Of a stretch of 47,509 nucleotides of DNA, positions 40,929 through 47,509 are shown piece after piece. A program made the translations under genes and the position numbers. Within the stretch, counting starts at the first letter, position 1; each line of letters starts with the position of its first letter. The stretch is from Gammaproteobacteria bacterium (lineage in GTDB: Bacteria > Pseudomonadota > Gammaproteobacteria > Pseudomonadales > Azotimanducaceae). Below the pieces are notes generated by a model. The model was given only the letters and a program-made list of their open reading frames with translations, did not search any database and was not told the DNA's origin. Location of the stretch: NCBI GenBank assembly GCA_026706665.1, contig JAPOYI010000236.1:1-47509 (forward strand), written 5' to 3'.

Positions 40929-41966
40929 ATGGCGCCAAATTCCACGTTGCCCCCATCGACACCCAGAGATGTCCGTCTCGGCATTACCGATCCCGCGGAT
41001 GTCGCGTTCCCGCTGCGCTGGGGCATCCTCGGCGCCGGCAGGATCTCGGCGCAATGGGTCCCGTGCCTGCACGCGTGCCCGGGCGCCACAGTGACCGCCG
41101 TCGCCGCCCGTTCGGAGGATCGCGCACGGGAGTTTGCCCGGAAATACGGCATCGCTTCTGCGTACGGCAGCTACGCCGAGATGGTGGCATCGCCGGACGT
41201 CGATATCGTCTACGTCGGGACCATCAACCGGCTGCACAAGGAGCACAGCATCCTCGCCGTCGAGGCCGGCAAGCACGTGTTGTGCGAAAAGCACCTGGCG
41301 GAGACCGGGGCTGACGGGAGCGCCATGTATGCGGCGGCGGAAGCGCATGGCGTCATGCTGCAGGATGCCGTCTGGACCCGGTTCTTCCCCGCGGCGGAGC
41401 ATGCTCGGATGTTGATCGAGGAGGGCGCCATTGGCGAGGTCCTGCTCGTGCAGTCCGACTTCGGCGATCCGATCTACACCGTGCAGGCCGCCGTGTTGGG
41501 ATTCGGTTCCGAAGCGACGCCGACGGCGATCACCGTTGCGGGCCGCAGGCCCGGTGGCGCCATCGTCGAGTACGGTCCCGACAAGTGCGCGGTGCTGACG
41601 TTCCCGCCCATGCCATCGGAATTCGTGGAAACAACGGAAATCGTCGGTCGCGAAGGGCGCATCACGCTGGAACAGCCGGCGCATGCTCCAACGACCATCA
41701 CGCTCCGTATCCCGCCTCCCGGGACCGTTCCGTCGCGTTACGTGACCGACAATGTCCCCGCCCCGGTACAGCGCTTCGAGTACCCGTTGCCGGCGGCGGT
41801 GAGCTTCTCGGAGCGAGCCTATCCGAACCAGCAGGGATTCCTGTACCAGGCCGAGGCGGTGCATCGCTGCCTGGCCGCCGGCCTGCGGCAGTGTCCTCAA
41901 TACGACAAGCAGGAGTCCCTGCACGCCCTCGACATCGTGGCCGAGATCAACGCGCAGCGGGCGTGA
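40929..41966 (+). CDS. Gfo/Idh/MocA-family oxidoreductase, possibly with an internal deletion
   Basis: 345 residues. RWGILGAGRIS binds NAD(P), VDIVYVGTINRLHKEHSILA follows, and the usual EKP reads EKH (120-122). The match is to the dihydrodiol dehydrogenase-like branch. After VLLVQSDFGD (171-180) the sequence goes straight to PIYTVQAAVLGFG, whereas relatives have about 25 residues between, ending in a GGGALLDIGIY-type motif. The joint at Asp180/Pro181 looks like an in-frame loss of the core of that motif. A 28-residue N-terminal extension keeps the total length normal. Activity is doubtful. Confidence 0.82.
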   Translation: MAPNSTLPPSTPRDVRLGITDPADVAFPLRWGILGAGRISAQWVPCLHACPGATVTAVAARSEDRAREFARKYGIASAYGSYAEMVASPDVDIVYVGTINRLHKEHSILAVEAGKHVLCEKHLAETGADGSAMYAAAEAHGVMLQDAVWTRFFPAAEHARMLIEEGAIGEVLLVQSDFGDPIYTVQAAVLGFGSEATPTAITVAGRRPGGAIVEYGPDKCAVLTFPPMPSEFVETTEIVGREGRITLEQPAHAPTTITLRIPPPGTVPSRYVTDNVPAPVQRFEYPLPAAVSFSERAYPNQQGFLYQAEAVHRCLAAGLRQCPQYDKQESLHALDIVAEINAQRA

Positions 41967-42045
41967 GGCTAGCCAGCGCCGTAGAACGGCACGCGTGCCC
42001 CACAAAAGTCGCACCTTCAGCACACTCGTCACACGGTTGCGGCGT

Positions 42046-42438
42046 TCAGCCTACCTGTTCGAGAAAGGCTCGCGGCGAGAATACGTCGACCGACCCGTAG
42101 CGTCGCTCAGCGAAATCCCGTCGGTTGCCGGTGACCAGCACGGCGCCGCCAGCGGTAGCAGTTTGGAGATAAACCTCGTCGTCGCCATCGCGCAGGCCGA
42201 AGACGATATCAGCCGGATCGACGAAGACGGCCACCCGCTCAAGCTCTGCAATGACAGCGTAGAGGCCCTCCCGGTAAGCCGCATGAGCAAGGCGTCCGGC
42301 GACCGTTCTGTACTCGTCAACAATCAGATCGGAAAGCACCACCTCGTGATGGCGGACAGCCTCCACGACGACATCGCCGCAGACACCCCGGGTTCTTGCG
42401 GCCGATACCAGAACGTTGCAGTCGATCACGACTCTCAT
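42046..42438 (-). CDS. PIN-domain toxin (COG1569-like)
   Basis: 130 residues, starting MRVVIDCNVLVSAARTRGVC. PIN acidic residues: Asp6, Glu42 (SDLIVDEYRTVAGRL), Asp87 (RDGDDEVYLQTA) and Asp108 (TGNRRDFAE). The 'DxNVLVSA' start and the 'DxDDEVYLQTA' segment place it in the PIN group annotated as a putative toxin component, distinct from VapC. Its ATG overlaps the antitoxin stop by ATGA. It is complete, and expected to be an RNase held by the AbrB-type partner. Confidence 0.88.
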   Translation of the reverse strand: MRVVIDCNVLVSAARTRGVCGDVVVEAVRHHEVVLSDLIVDEYRTVAGRLAHAAYREGLYAVIAELERVAVFVDPADIVFGLRDGDDEVYLQTATAGGAVLVTGNRRDFAERRYGSVDVFSPRAFLEQVG

Positions 42439-42728
42439 GCATCGCGTTCACGATGCTTCTTGCGCGCATCGACGACATCTGCGACGGCAGCCGCGATGAT
42501 TTCGTCCTCCGAGCGGCGCGCATCCTCGGGCGTGGGCTCGATGCGCTGGAGGATCGCGGCCACCCGGTCAGCGGCAGCGCCGCGGTCCACTACCTCCTTG
42601 GGGCGAAGCAGGATGCCGTCGCCGACGACCGTGGCCTCCATGATGTCCCCCTCGCGCACGTCAAGCCCTTTGCGCAGCTTGGCGGGGATGGTGACCTGGA
42701 ACTTGGGCTTCACAGTGACAAGCTGCAT
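42435..42728 (-). CDS. AbrB/MazE-fold antitoxin
   Basis: 97 residues from the ATG at 42728; the open frame begins at 42758, but those codons fall in the operator. MQLVTVKPKFQVTIPAKLRK is a textbook SpoVT/AbrB swapped hairpin, followed by DGILLRPKEVVDR and an acidic, helical toxin-binding tail. It is coupled by ATGA to the PIN toxin. A 23-bp perfect palindrome lies 12 bp upstream of the start, fitting autoregulation. Confidence 0.88.
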   Translation of the reverse strand: MQLVTVKPKFQVTIPAKLRKGLDVREGDIMEATVVGDGILLRPKEVVDRGAAADRVAAILQRIEPTPEDARRSEDEIIAAAVADVVDARKKHRERDA

Positions 42729-42740
42729 GACGTTCCCTAG

Positions 42741-42763
42741 GAAAATTGGAATTTCCAATTTTC
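42741..42763. promoter_or_regulatory. 23-bp palindromic operator of the AbrB/PIN pair
   Basis: GAAAATTGGAA (42741-42751) and TTCCAATTTTC (42753-42763) are perfect 11-bp inverted arms around a single central base. It stands 12 bp upstream of the antitoxin ATG in otherwise GC-rich DNA. It is too short-spaced to be a useful terminator for either neighbour and best read as the antitoxin's own binding site. Confidence 0.75.
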
Positions 42764-42825
42764 ATACCATAGGACTGTCTACGCGACAAGGGATTCGGGG
42801 GCGCGGTCGTGGGTGGTTTGAGAGA

Positions 42826-43086
42826 TCAGCGTAACTGTGCAGCCCGCGCACATTTCGCGAACCGGGCGTCGACTACGATCACGTGGTAGTCGTGAGTGAC
42901 GTAGAACGCGTGCTCTGCGTAGGGGCGAATCGAGCATGCGGTGTATGTTCGTCGCCCGACCGCAGAGGTCAGCGTCGGCCAGACTTCCAGATCGGGATGT
43001 TGCGCAGCGAATAGTTTGCCCGCTTTGATAGCCGAGGGTCCCATGCGCGCTCGGTTCGATTGACCCCCGCACGTCGACTCCGACAC
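42826..43086 (-). CDS. Uncertain small protein, 86 residues
   Basis: The only candidate in the 42764-43259 gap. From an ATG at 43086 it reads MSESTCGGQSNRARMGPSAI, then HPDLEVWPTLTSAVGRRTYT and AFYVTHDYHVIVVDARFAKC, which has a plausible mix of strands and helices but matches nothing I know. It could be the end of a broken gene. No ribosome-binding site stands out. The rest of the gap shows nothing recognisable. Confidence 0.25.
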   Translation of the reverse strand: MSESTCGGQSNRARMGPSAIKAGKLFAAQHPDLEVWPTLTSAVGRRTYTACSIRPYAEHAFYVTHDYHVIVVDARFAKCARAAQLR

Positions 43087-43259
43087 CTTACCTCAAATTC
43101 AAACTGATCCACTGCCGGCGCAATGCCGTAACCGCAAACGCCCGGGGTGCCGGAATTACTGGAAGCGCGCAACGTCGTCCCTGCTCCGAGCCTCGCGCTA
43201 TGGCCTCACGTTTGCGTTGAGCCCCGTTTAGTGTTCCCCCTAGCTGCAGCGTCAGCAAG

Positions 43260-43727
43260 TTATTCCCACCCCAGTATTAGTCCGACGACGTCAATCAGAA
43301 CAACTAAGGCATTGGGGAACGCTACAGATACACACAAGAAGACGAGCCAAAATACGGCACCCCCAGTGAAGACCATCTCATCTCTCTTTTCCCATGGCGT
43401 TAACTCGGTGTCTGTCATCTCATCCATCCGGAATCGCCAAGCCATGGCCAACAACCCATACGTAATGCCACAACCAATGAACAGAACAAGGAACCACGCT
43501 AAACAAAGGCCAATGCCACTGAGAAGCCATGTGAGAACGGCTATGAACCAGTCAAGTGGGCCGCGAGGCCAGACCATGCTGATGGTGCCTTCCATTATCC
43601 AATGCGCCACCTGGACCGCCGCCCCTATCGGAGCAAGCCACAACGCCCTGTCACACCATCGTTGGACCGTCGCACGTCGTTTCCAATGCCTTTCCCATTC
43701 ACCATCCGTTGAGGGAATCAACGCCAC
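43260..43727 (-). CDS. Small membrane protein, unknown function
   Basis: 155 residues from a GTG at 43727, with GGGAG about nine bases upstream. A charged start (STDGEWERHWKRRATVQRW) is followed by four likely membrane segments: LWLAPIGAAVQVAHWIM, WFIAVLTWLLSGIGLCLAWF, LVLFIGCGITYGLLAMAW and AVFWLVFLCVSVAFPNALVV. A cytoplasmic-looking loop RFRMDEMTDTELTPWEKRDE separates the last two. GC content is visibly below that of the neighbours. It lies 27 bp downstream of the second dehydratase gene on the same strand. Family not recognised. Confidence 0.6.
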   Translation of the reverse strand: MALIPSTDGEWERHWKRRATVQRWCDRALWLAPIGAAVQVAHWIMEGTISMVWPRGPLDWFIAVLTWLLSGIGLCLAWFLVLFIGCGITYGLLAMAWRFRMDEMTDTELTPWEKRDEMVFTGGAVFWLVFLCVSVAFPNALVVLIDVVGLILGWE

Positions 43728-43754
43728 TTCTTTGCTCCCATCAGGACCAGGACC

Positions 43755-44876
43755 CTACCCTGGCGTGTTGACTGGGTTGGCTTTTCTATCTCGCGTCGGT
43801 AACGCCACAATGGCCGAGCCAAATGCGGTCGTAAGTCCCGACTGATTGCTGTTCTGCATCTGCACTTCGACGAGGTGTTCGCCGTCGACGACGAACTTCT
43901 TCACCACTGAACCAGTAAGCGTATTCGTGTCGCCGACGATGTTGGGGTGGCGGACCGAAGCGTTGAGCTTCCTGAGCGCGCCGTCATCCCCCATCCAGTC
44001 CGTCACGATCTGGGTGAGCCAGCAGACGCGTTGCGGACCGAAGTCGAACTGGCCCGGCATGTTGCGCCGCTTCTGAGCGTGCTCCAGGTCGAACCGGCCG
44101 CCGCCGCCGAGTTCCCCCGAACCCTCTGCTTCGAGGCGGTCCCGCGTGCTGCGACGCAGTCCGAGAACGCCGTGGGTGAAAAGGAACAGCTCCGAAACCG
44201 AATACGTCCCTTTCTTCAACGCATCCAACTCGTCGCCTTCGGCGACATCTTCCCAATAGCGCGGTTCGGCACCGCGCCGCTCCCGTTCCCATACGAGCGG
44301 ATCCGCCGCTTCGTACACGGAGTCGGCGTCGCCGCCCTTCGGACTGCGGTCGTATTGAAGCGTGCCGCCGGTGTTCTCGTACCGCGCCATCAGCGTCTTG
44401 AAAGTCGCTACTGTCTCATGGCGATGGTTGCTGTATGTCACAAGCCCGGTGTTGAAGTTGATCGCGCCGATGCGGCCGCTCGTCTTCCTGACCGTTTCGC
44501 CGACCTTTTCGGTGACGGTGATGCGGTCCCCCAGCCAGACGGGTCGAACGAAGTCGATCTCGACGCCGGCGTAGTTCACGGGCAGGTATTGCGTCGACAC
44601 CCGGGCACGGTCGATGGCGCCCGTCTCCCCTGCGACGACGCCGAGCGCAACGCTATAGAGAAAGCTCGGGGGCGCGGTGATCATGCCGAAGCGGCTGTTT
44701 CTCGCGTGCTGCTCGTCGCGCCACAACGGGTTGTAGTCGCCGATGCCCTCGCAGAAGTTCCGAATGTTATCGAGACTGGCCTCCTTCGTCGGGTGGTGGG
44801 GCAACACCTCCCCGATCCCCTTCCTGTACTCGGCTTCAAACTCGTCGATGGTCCTGATCAGGTCCGGCGCGGCCAT
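43755..44876 (-). CDS. MaoC-like / FAS1-type hydroxyacyl dehydratase, paralogue 2
   Basis: 373 residues from the ATG at 44876, preceded by AGGAGGA. Same two-hot-dog layout as 36507-37592: TIDEFEAEYRKGIGEVLP, GIGDYNPLWRDEQHARNSRF, RRGAEPRYWEDVAEGDELDA, HGVLGLRRSTRDRLEAEGSG and PNIVGDTNTLTGSV. The two proteins agree over most of their length, so they arose by duplication and probably act on related thioesters. It lies 50 bp downstream of an LLM oxidoreductase gene on the same strand, so the two may be co-expressed. Confidence 0.85.
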   Translation of the reverse strand: MAAPDLIRTIDEFEAEYRKGIGEVLPHHPTKEASLDNIRNFCEGIGDYNPLWRDEQHARNSRFGMITAPPSFLYSVALGVVAGETGAIDRARVSTQYLPVNYAGVEIDFVRPVWLGDRITVTEKVGETVRKTSGRIGAINFNTGLVTYSNHRHETVATFKTLMARYENTGGTLQYDRSPKGGDADSVYEAADPLVWERERRGAEPRYWEDVAEGDELDALKKGTYSVSELFLFTHGVLGLRRSTRDRLEAEGSGELGGGGRFDLEHAQKRRNMPGQFDFGPQRVCWLTQIVTDWMGDDGALRKLNASVRHPNIVGDTNTLTGSVVKKFVVDGEHLVEVQMQNSNQSGLTTAFGSAIVALPTRDRKANPVNTPG

Positions 44877-44926
44877 GGTGTCCTCCTCCTGTCCGTCTCG
44901 GGTTAACCCGGTTCGCAGACGCGATC

Positions 44927-45856
44927 TCAACCGCGCCCCGCTACCTCGCGCATGAGCAGATCCATGGTGGCGATCTTCTCGTCGCCCTCTCCGAAGACGG
45001 CATCCGTCAAGATGATCTCGTTCACGCCGATCTCTTCGTACTGCGCAACGATATCTCTCATCTCGGCAGGCGTACCCGCGATCGCGCGGCCCGGCGGTCC
45101 GAGTGGTTGACGACCCGCGGGATGGGCCTTCAAACGGGCCTCTACCTTCGCCTTCGTGGTGTCCAGGAACATCAGCACCGCCGCCGTACGCTCGATGTCA
45201 GCCGGGTTGCGCCCGACATCCGCGCAGTGCGCGTCCAGAATGGCGCCCTTGTACTCCATCATTGCCACGTTGCCCCAGTGATTCCACTCGTCGGCATACT
45301 TGGCCGTGATCTTGAGCGTGACCTTCTCGCCGCCGCCGCCGATGAGGAGCGGCAGGGGATCCTGCACGGGCTTCGGCTCCAGGGTCGCGTCCGTGAGCTG
45401 ATAGTAACGGCCGGAAAAGTTGCTGGTCTTCTGCGTATACAACGCCTTGATGACCTGGCACGCCTCCTCCAGCCGCCGCAGTCGGCCAGGTATCGTGTCG
45501 AACTCGATGCCGTACTGGCGATGTTCGTTCTCCTGCCATCCGGAACCGAGTCCCAGCACCACACGCCCGCCGGAAATGTGATCCAGCGTAGCCGCCATCT
45601 TCGCCAGCACCGCCGGATTACGATAGGTGTTGCCGGTGACCATCGTGCCGACGCGCACGCGCGGGACACGCGCGGCAAGGGCCGCCAGCGTCATCCAGGC
45701 TTCGGGAAACGGCATGTCGGTATTGGCGCCCGCCGACATGAAGTGATCCGCGACCCAGAGGCCGTCCCAGCCCGTCGCCTCCGCGTGCGCACAAAGCTCG
45801 ACCATCTCATTGAACGTCAGCCATGGGCTGGGCCAGTAACCAAAACGCATCGTCAT
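44927..45856 (-). CDS. LLM-class (luciferase-like) flavin-dependent oxidoreductase
   Basis: 309 residues. MRFGYWPSPWLTFNEMVELC, GWDGLWVADHFMS, VRVGTMVTGNTYRNPAVLAK and GGRVVLGLGSGWQENEHRQY follow the TIM-barrel luciferase-like fold; the last motif is typical of the F420-dependent or alkane-monooxygenase-like branch. LPLLIGGGGEKVTLKITAKYADEW is split by the usual cofactor loop. Whether it uses FMN or F420 cannot be told. It lies upstream of the second dehydratase gene on the same strand and divergent from the SDR gene. Confidence 0.9.
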   Translation of the reverse strand: MTMRFGYWPSPWLTFNEMVELCAHAEATGWDGLWVADHFMSAGANTDMPFPEAWMTLAALAARVPRVRVGTMVTGNTYRNPAVLAKMAATLDHISGGRVVLGLGSGWQENEHRQYGIEFDTIPGRLRRLEEACQVIKALYTQKTSNFSGRYYQLTDATLEPKPVQDPLPLLIGGGGEKVTLKITAKYADEWNHWGNVAMMEYKGAILDAHCADVGRNPADIERTAAVLMFLDTTKAKVEARLKAHPAGRQPLGPPGRAIAGTPAEMRDIVAQYEEIGVNEIILTDAVFGEGDEKIATMDLLMREVAGRG

Positions 45857-45993
45857 CTCCTGCGGGCGGGAAGCGCACAGTTAATGGGTACCGGGCGCCG
45901 TTGTCAAAGCGATCGGAGCCGCCCGGTGTTTTGAAGAGCGGCGTGGCGTCCCCGTATCATGGGTCCCATTCCTTGTGGTCCGCGCCATCGACC

Positions 45994-47088
45994 ATGACTG
46001 ACAGCACTTCGCCGCACACCCTCGCCGTCTCGCCCGCCGACGGCCCCGTCGCCATCACCGGCGCCAGCGGATACGTCGGGTCGTGGATCGTCCGCGAACT
46101 CGTGGAACAGGGCTACCGGGTCCATTCGTGCGTTCGGGATCCCGGCAGACCGGACAAGGTTGATCATCTCCTCGCCATGAACCATCAAGGCCTGCCCGGG
46201 AGCAATACGCTATTCACCGCCGACCTCCTGAAGCGCGGCAGCTACGACGCCGCCTTCGAGGGATGCTGCGCCGTCATGCACGCGGGGGCCGTGCTTACGC
46301 GTCACCAGGCGACGCCACAGGAGGTGTACGACGGCTGTTTCACCGTCGTGGATCACGTCATCGAGTCGGTGCAAAGGGCAGGCACGGTCCGGCGCCTGGT
46401 CCTGACGAGTTCGTTCTCGGCGGTATCGCACCCAGCCGAAGAAGGCTATGTCTACACGGAGAAAGACTGGTGCACTGACAACATCGAAGACCGGCCGCCC
46501 GGCTGGTCGGAAGAGGACATCCCCAATAACCGGCATGCCGCCTACGCCTATGGCAAGGCGCGGGCCGAACAGTTGATCTACAGGGCCGCCGAAGAAGACG
46601 GAGGCTTCGAGTCGATGTCGGTGCTGCCCCTCGACGTCATCGGGCCGGTGATGTGCGCCAACCACGACGACGCCGGCTGGCACGTCTGGATCCGGCGGAT
46701 GCTGCAGGGCGAACCCTTCACCCTGACCCCGGGAGGCAGGATGCTCTGGAACAACGTCGACGTACGCGACGTCGGAAGGGCGCACCGACTTTGTGCCGAA
46801 AGTACCGTGGCACGGAACGGTTCGCGTTACATCCTTGCGGCGAGCGACCGGTCGGGCGAACTCTTCACCTGGCAACTACAGGCGAAGTTGAAGGAACTGT
46901 TTCCCAGATTTCAGGACATCGGCGGTGAAGAGATGGACGGCGACAGACCCAAGGAGCCGACCTTCGACAAACCGCGTTCCTACTGCACGCTGGCGAGGCG
47001 GGAGCTTGGCCTGACGCCCTACTCCATCGACGAGACACTCATCGCGACGATCGAATCCTACGTCCGACTCGGCGTCCTTTCGGTGTAG
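45994..47088 (+). CDS. Extended SDR / dihydroflavonol-4-reductase-like NAD(P)-dependent enzyme
   Basis: 364 residues from the ATG at 45994; an ORF from 45823 adds codons unlike the family. VAITGASGYVGSWIVRELVE has the TGxxGxxG nucleotide site (Gly23, Gly26, Gly29), RRLVLTSSFSAVSHP carries the active-site serine region, and AAYAYGKARAEQLIY the Tyr-x3-Lys pair. The layout fits NAD-dependent reductases of carbonyl compounds (dihydroflavonol reductase, aldehyde or sterol reductases). Divergent from the LLM gene, with 137 bp between starts. Confidence 0.9.
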   Translation: MTDSTSPHTLAVSPADGPVAITGASGYVGSWIVRELVEQGYRVHSCVRDPGRPDKVDHLLAMNHQGLPGSNTLFTADLLKRGSYDAAFEGCCAVMHAGAVLTRHQATPQEVYDGCFTVVDHVIESVQRAGTVRRLVLTSSFSAVSHPAEEGYVYTEKDWCTDNIEDRPPGWSEEDIPNNRHAAYAYGKARAEQLIYRAAEEDGGFESMSVLPLDVIGPVMCANHDDAGWHVWIRRMLQGEPFTLTPGGRMLWNNVDVRDVGRAHRLCAESTVARNGSRYILAASDRSGELFTWQLQAKLKELFPRFQDIGGEEMDGDRPKEPTFDKPRSYCTLARRELGLTPYSIDETLIATIESYVRLGVLSV

Positions 47089-47115
47089 CGAGCCATTTCG
47101 AAAGATACGGCCAGT

Positions 47116-47277
47116 TTAGCTGCCTCTCTTGCGCAACCAATTCCAGGTGACGAAAAATGTCCCACAGGCCAGAATCAAGCCAATCACCGATTCGACAACA
47201 TGCGGGTTGCCCATCATGGACATCCATGTGACGAAGACAATGATCGCAGCAATCAAGGCAATAGTGGACTTCGACAT
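47116..47277 (-). CDS. Small two-helix membrane protein, 53 residues
   Basis: Too short for a 60-codon cut-off. The ATG at 47277 follows a GGGAG box (47287-47283) by 5 nt, and the frame runs to TAA at 47118-47116. It reads MSKSTIALIAAIIVFVTWMS, then VESVIGLILACGTFFVTWNW and ends LRKRGS: two hydrophobic helices with a short loop (MMGNPHV) and a basic tail. Function is unknown. Lower GC than neighbours. The remaining 232 bp to the window end show nothing I recognise. Confidence 0.6.
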   Translation of the reverse strand: MSKSTIALIAAIIVFVTWMSMMGNPHVVESVIGLILACGTFFVTWNWLRKRGS

Positions 47278-47509
47278 GTCATCTCCCGAGATGAAAAGGA
47301 CCGATTGTACTCGTGCTACTTGCGTAGCCGTTGCACGTCATACCGACAATGGAATTAAGCGTTTCGGACAAGCTCAACTAGGGGAAGGTGCATTCATAGA
47401 GCCCGACTGTCAAACAACACATGGAAGCTGGTGCCAGCAACGTCAGCCCGGCCCAGTCTAATCCAATACCGAAATGAGCCTGAACGGAGAGGTAGGCGGA
47501 GTCGGAATC

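Noticed and set aside
1-47509. CRISPR array, tRNA/rRNA gene, prophage or integrative element.
   Set aside because: No regularly spaced repeats, no cloverleaf or rRNA-like stretch, and no integrase, transposase or phage structural protein was recognised in any frame.

Overview
The window reads as a high-GC Gammaproteobacterium from a poorly cultured, possibly marine or host-associated lineage. The assignment rests on gene order as well as gene content. A thyA / lgt / folA cluster and an ilvE-waaF-waaC-waaG-waaP run both match arrangements known from Pseudomonas-type Gammaproteobacteria. argE, argA and ilvD lie head to tail. No rRNA, tRNA, CRISPR array, transposase or phage structural gene was recognised.

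Layout. 1-3.8 kb: a VapBC-type pair, then thymidylate metabolism (thyA, folA), lipoprotein lipidation (lgt) and an NRDE-family protein. 3.8-9.6 kb: a truncated DGQHR-domain (DndB-like) remnant, a secreted S9 peptidase, a second VapBC-type pair, a 3'-end remnant of another S9 peptidase gene, and an orphan molybdenum-hydroxylase large subunit. 9.6-13.7 kb: a toxin-antitoxin island holding vapB with a broken vapC, a duplicated fragment of the molybdenum-hydroxylase gene, xre-res and hipBA. 13.7-18.4 kb: a translationally coupled run of NAD-kinase-like gene, fabV and hemE, followed by a DM13 protein and ppk2. 18.4-24.3 kb: mixed accessory genes (PH-domain protein, amidohydrolase, VOC protein, solute-binding protein) interleaved with two toxin-antitoxin remnants and a second xre-res pair. 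24.5-29.9 kb, minus strand: ilvD, argA, argE and a phytanoyl-CoA dioxygenase-like gene. 30.1-35.7 kb: ilvE and the lipopolysaccharide inner-core genes. 35.7-36.5 kb: a hicBA pair whose antitoxin carries an extra N-terminal domain. 36.5-47.5 kb: catabolic or secondary-metabolism genes (two paralogous MaoC-like dehydratases, sulfatase, decayed esterase, Gfo/Idh/MocA oxidoreductase, LLM oxidoreductase, extended SDR), an AbrB/PIN pair and small membrane proteins.

Two things stand out. First, one 887-codon gene fuses WaaG (inner-core glucosyltransferase), a second, degenerate copy of the WaaG N-terminal half, and WaaP (heptose kinase). These are separate adjacent genes in the familiar arrangement. 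Second, there are seven complete toxin-antitoxin pairs and three decayed ones in 47.5 kb, from at least five families. Several sit beside partial duplicates of neighbouring genes, as if modules arrived or expanded inside tandemly duplicated DNA that later decayed. A 72-74 bp dispersed repeat occurs twice.

All functions are inferred from sequence motifs read by eye. No database search or structure prediction was run.
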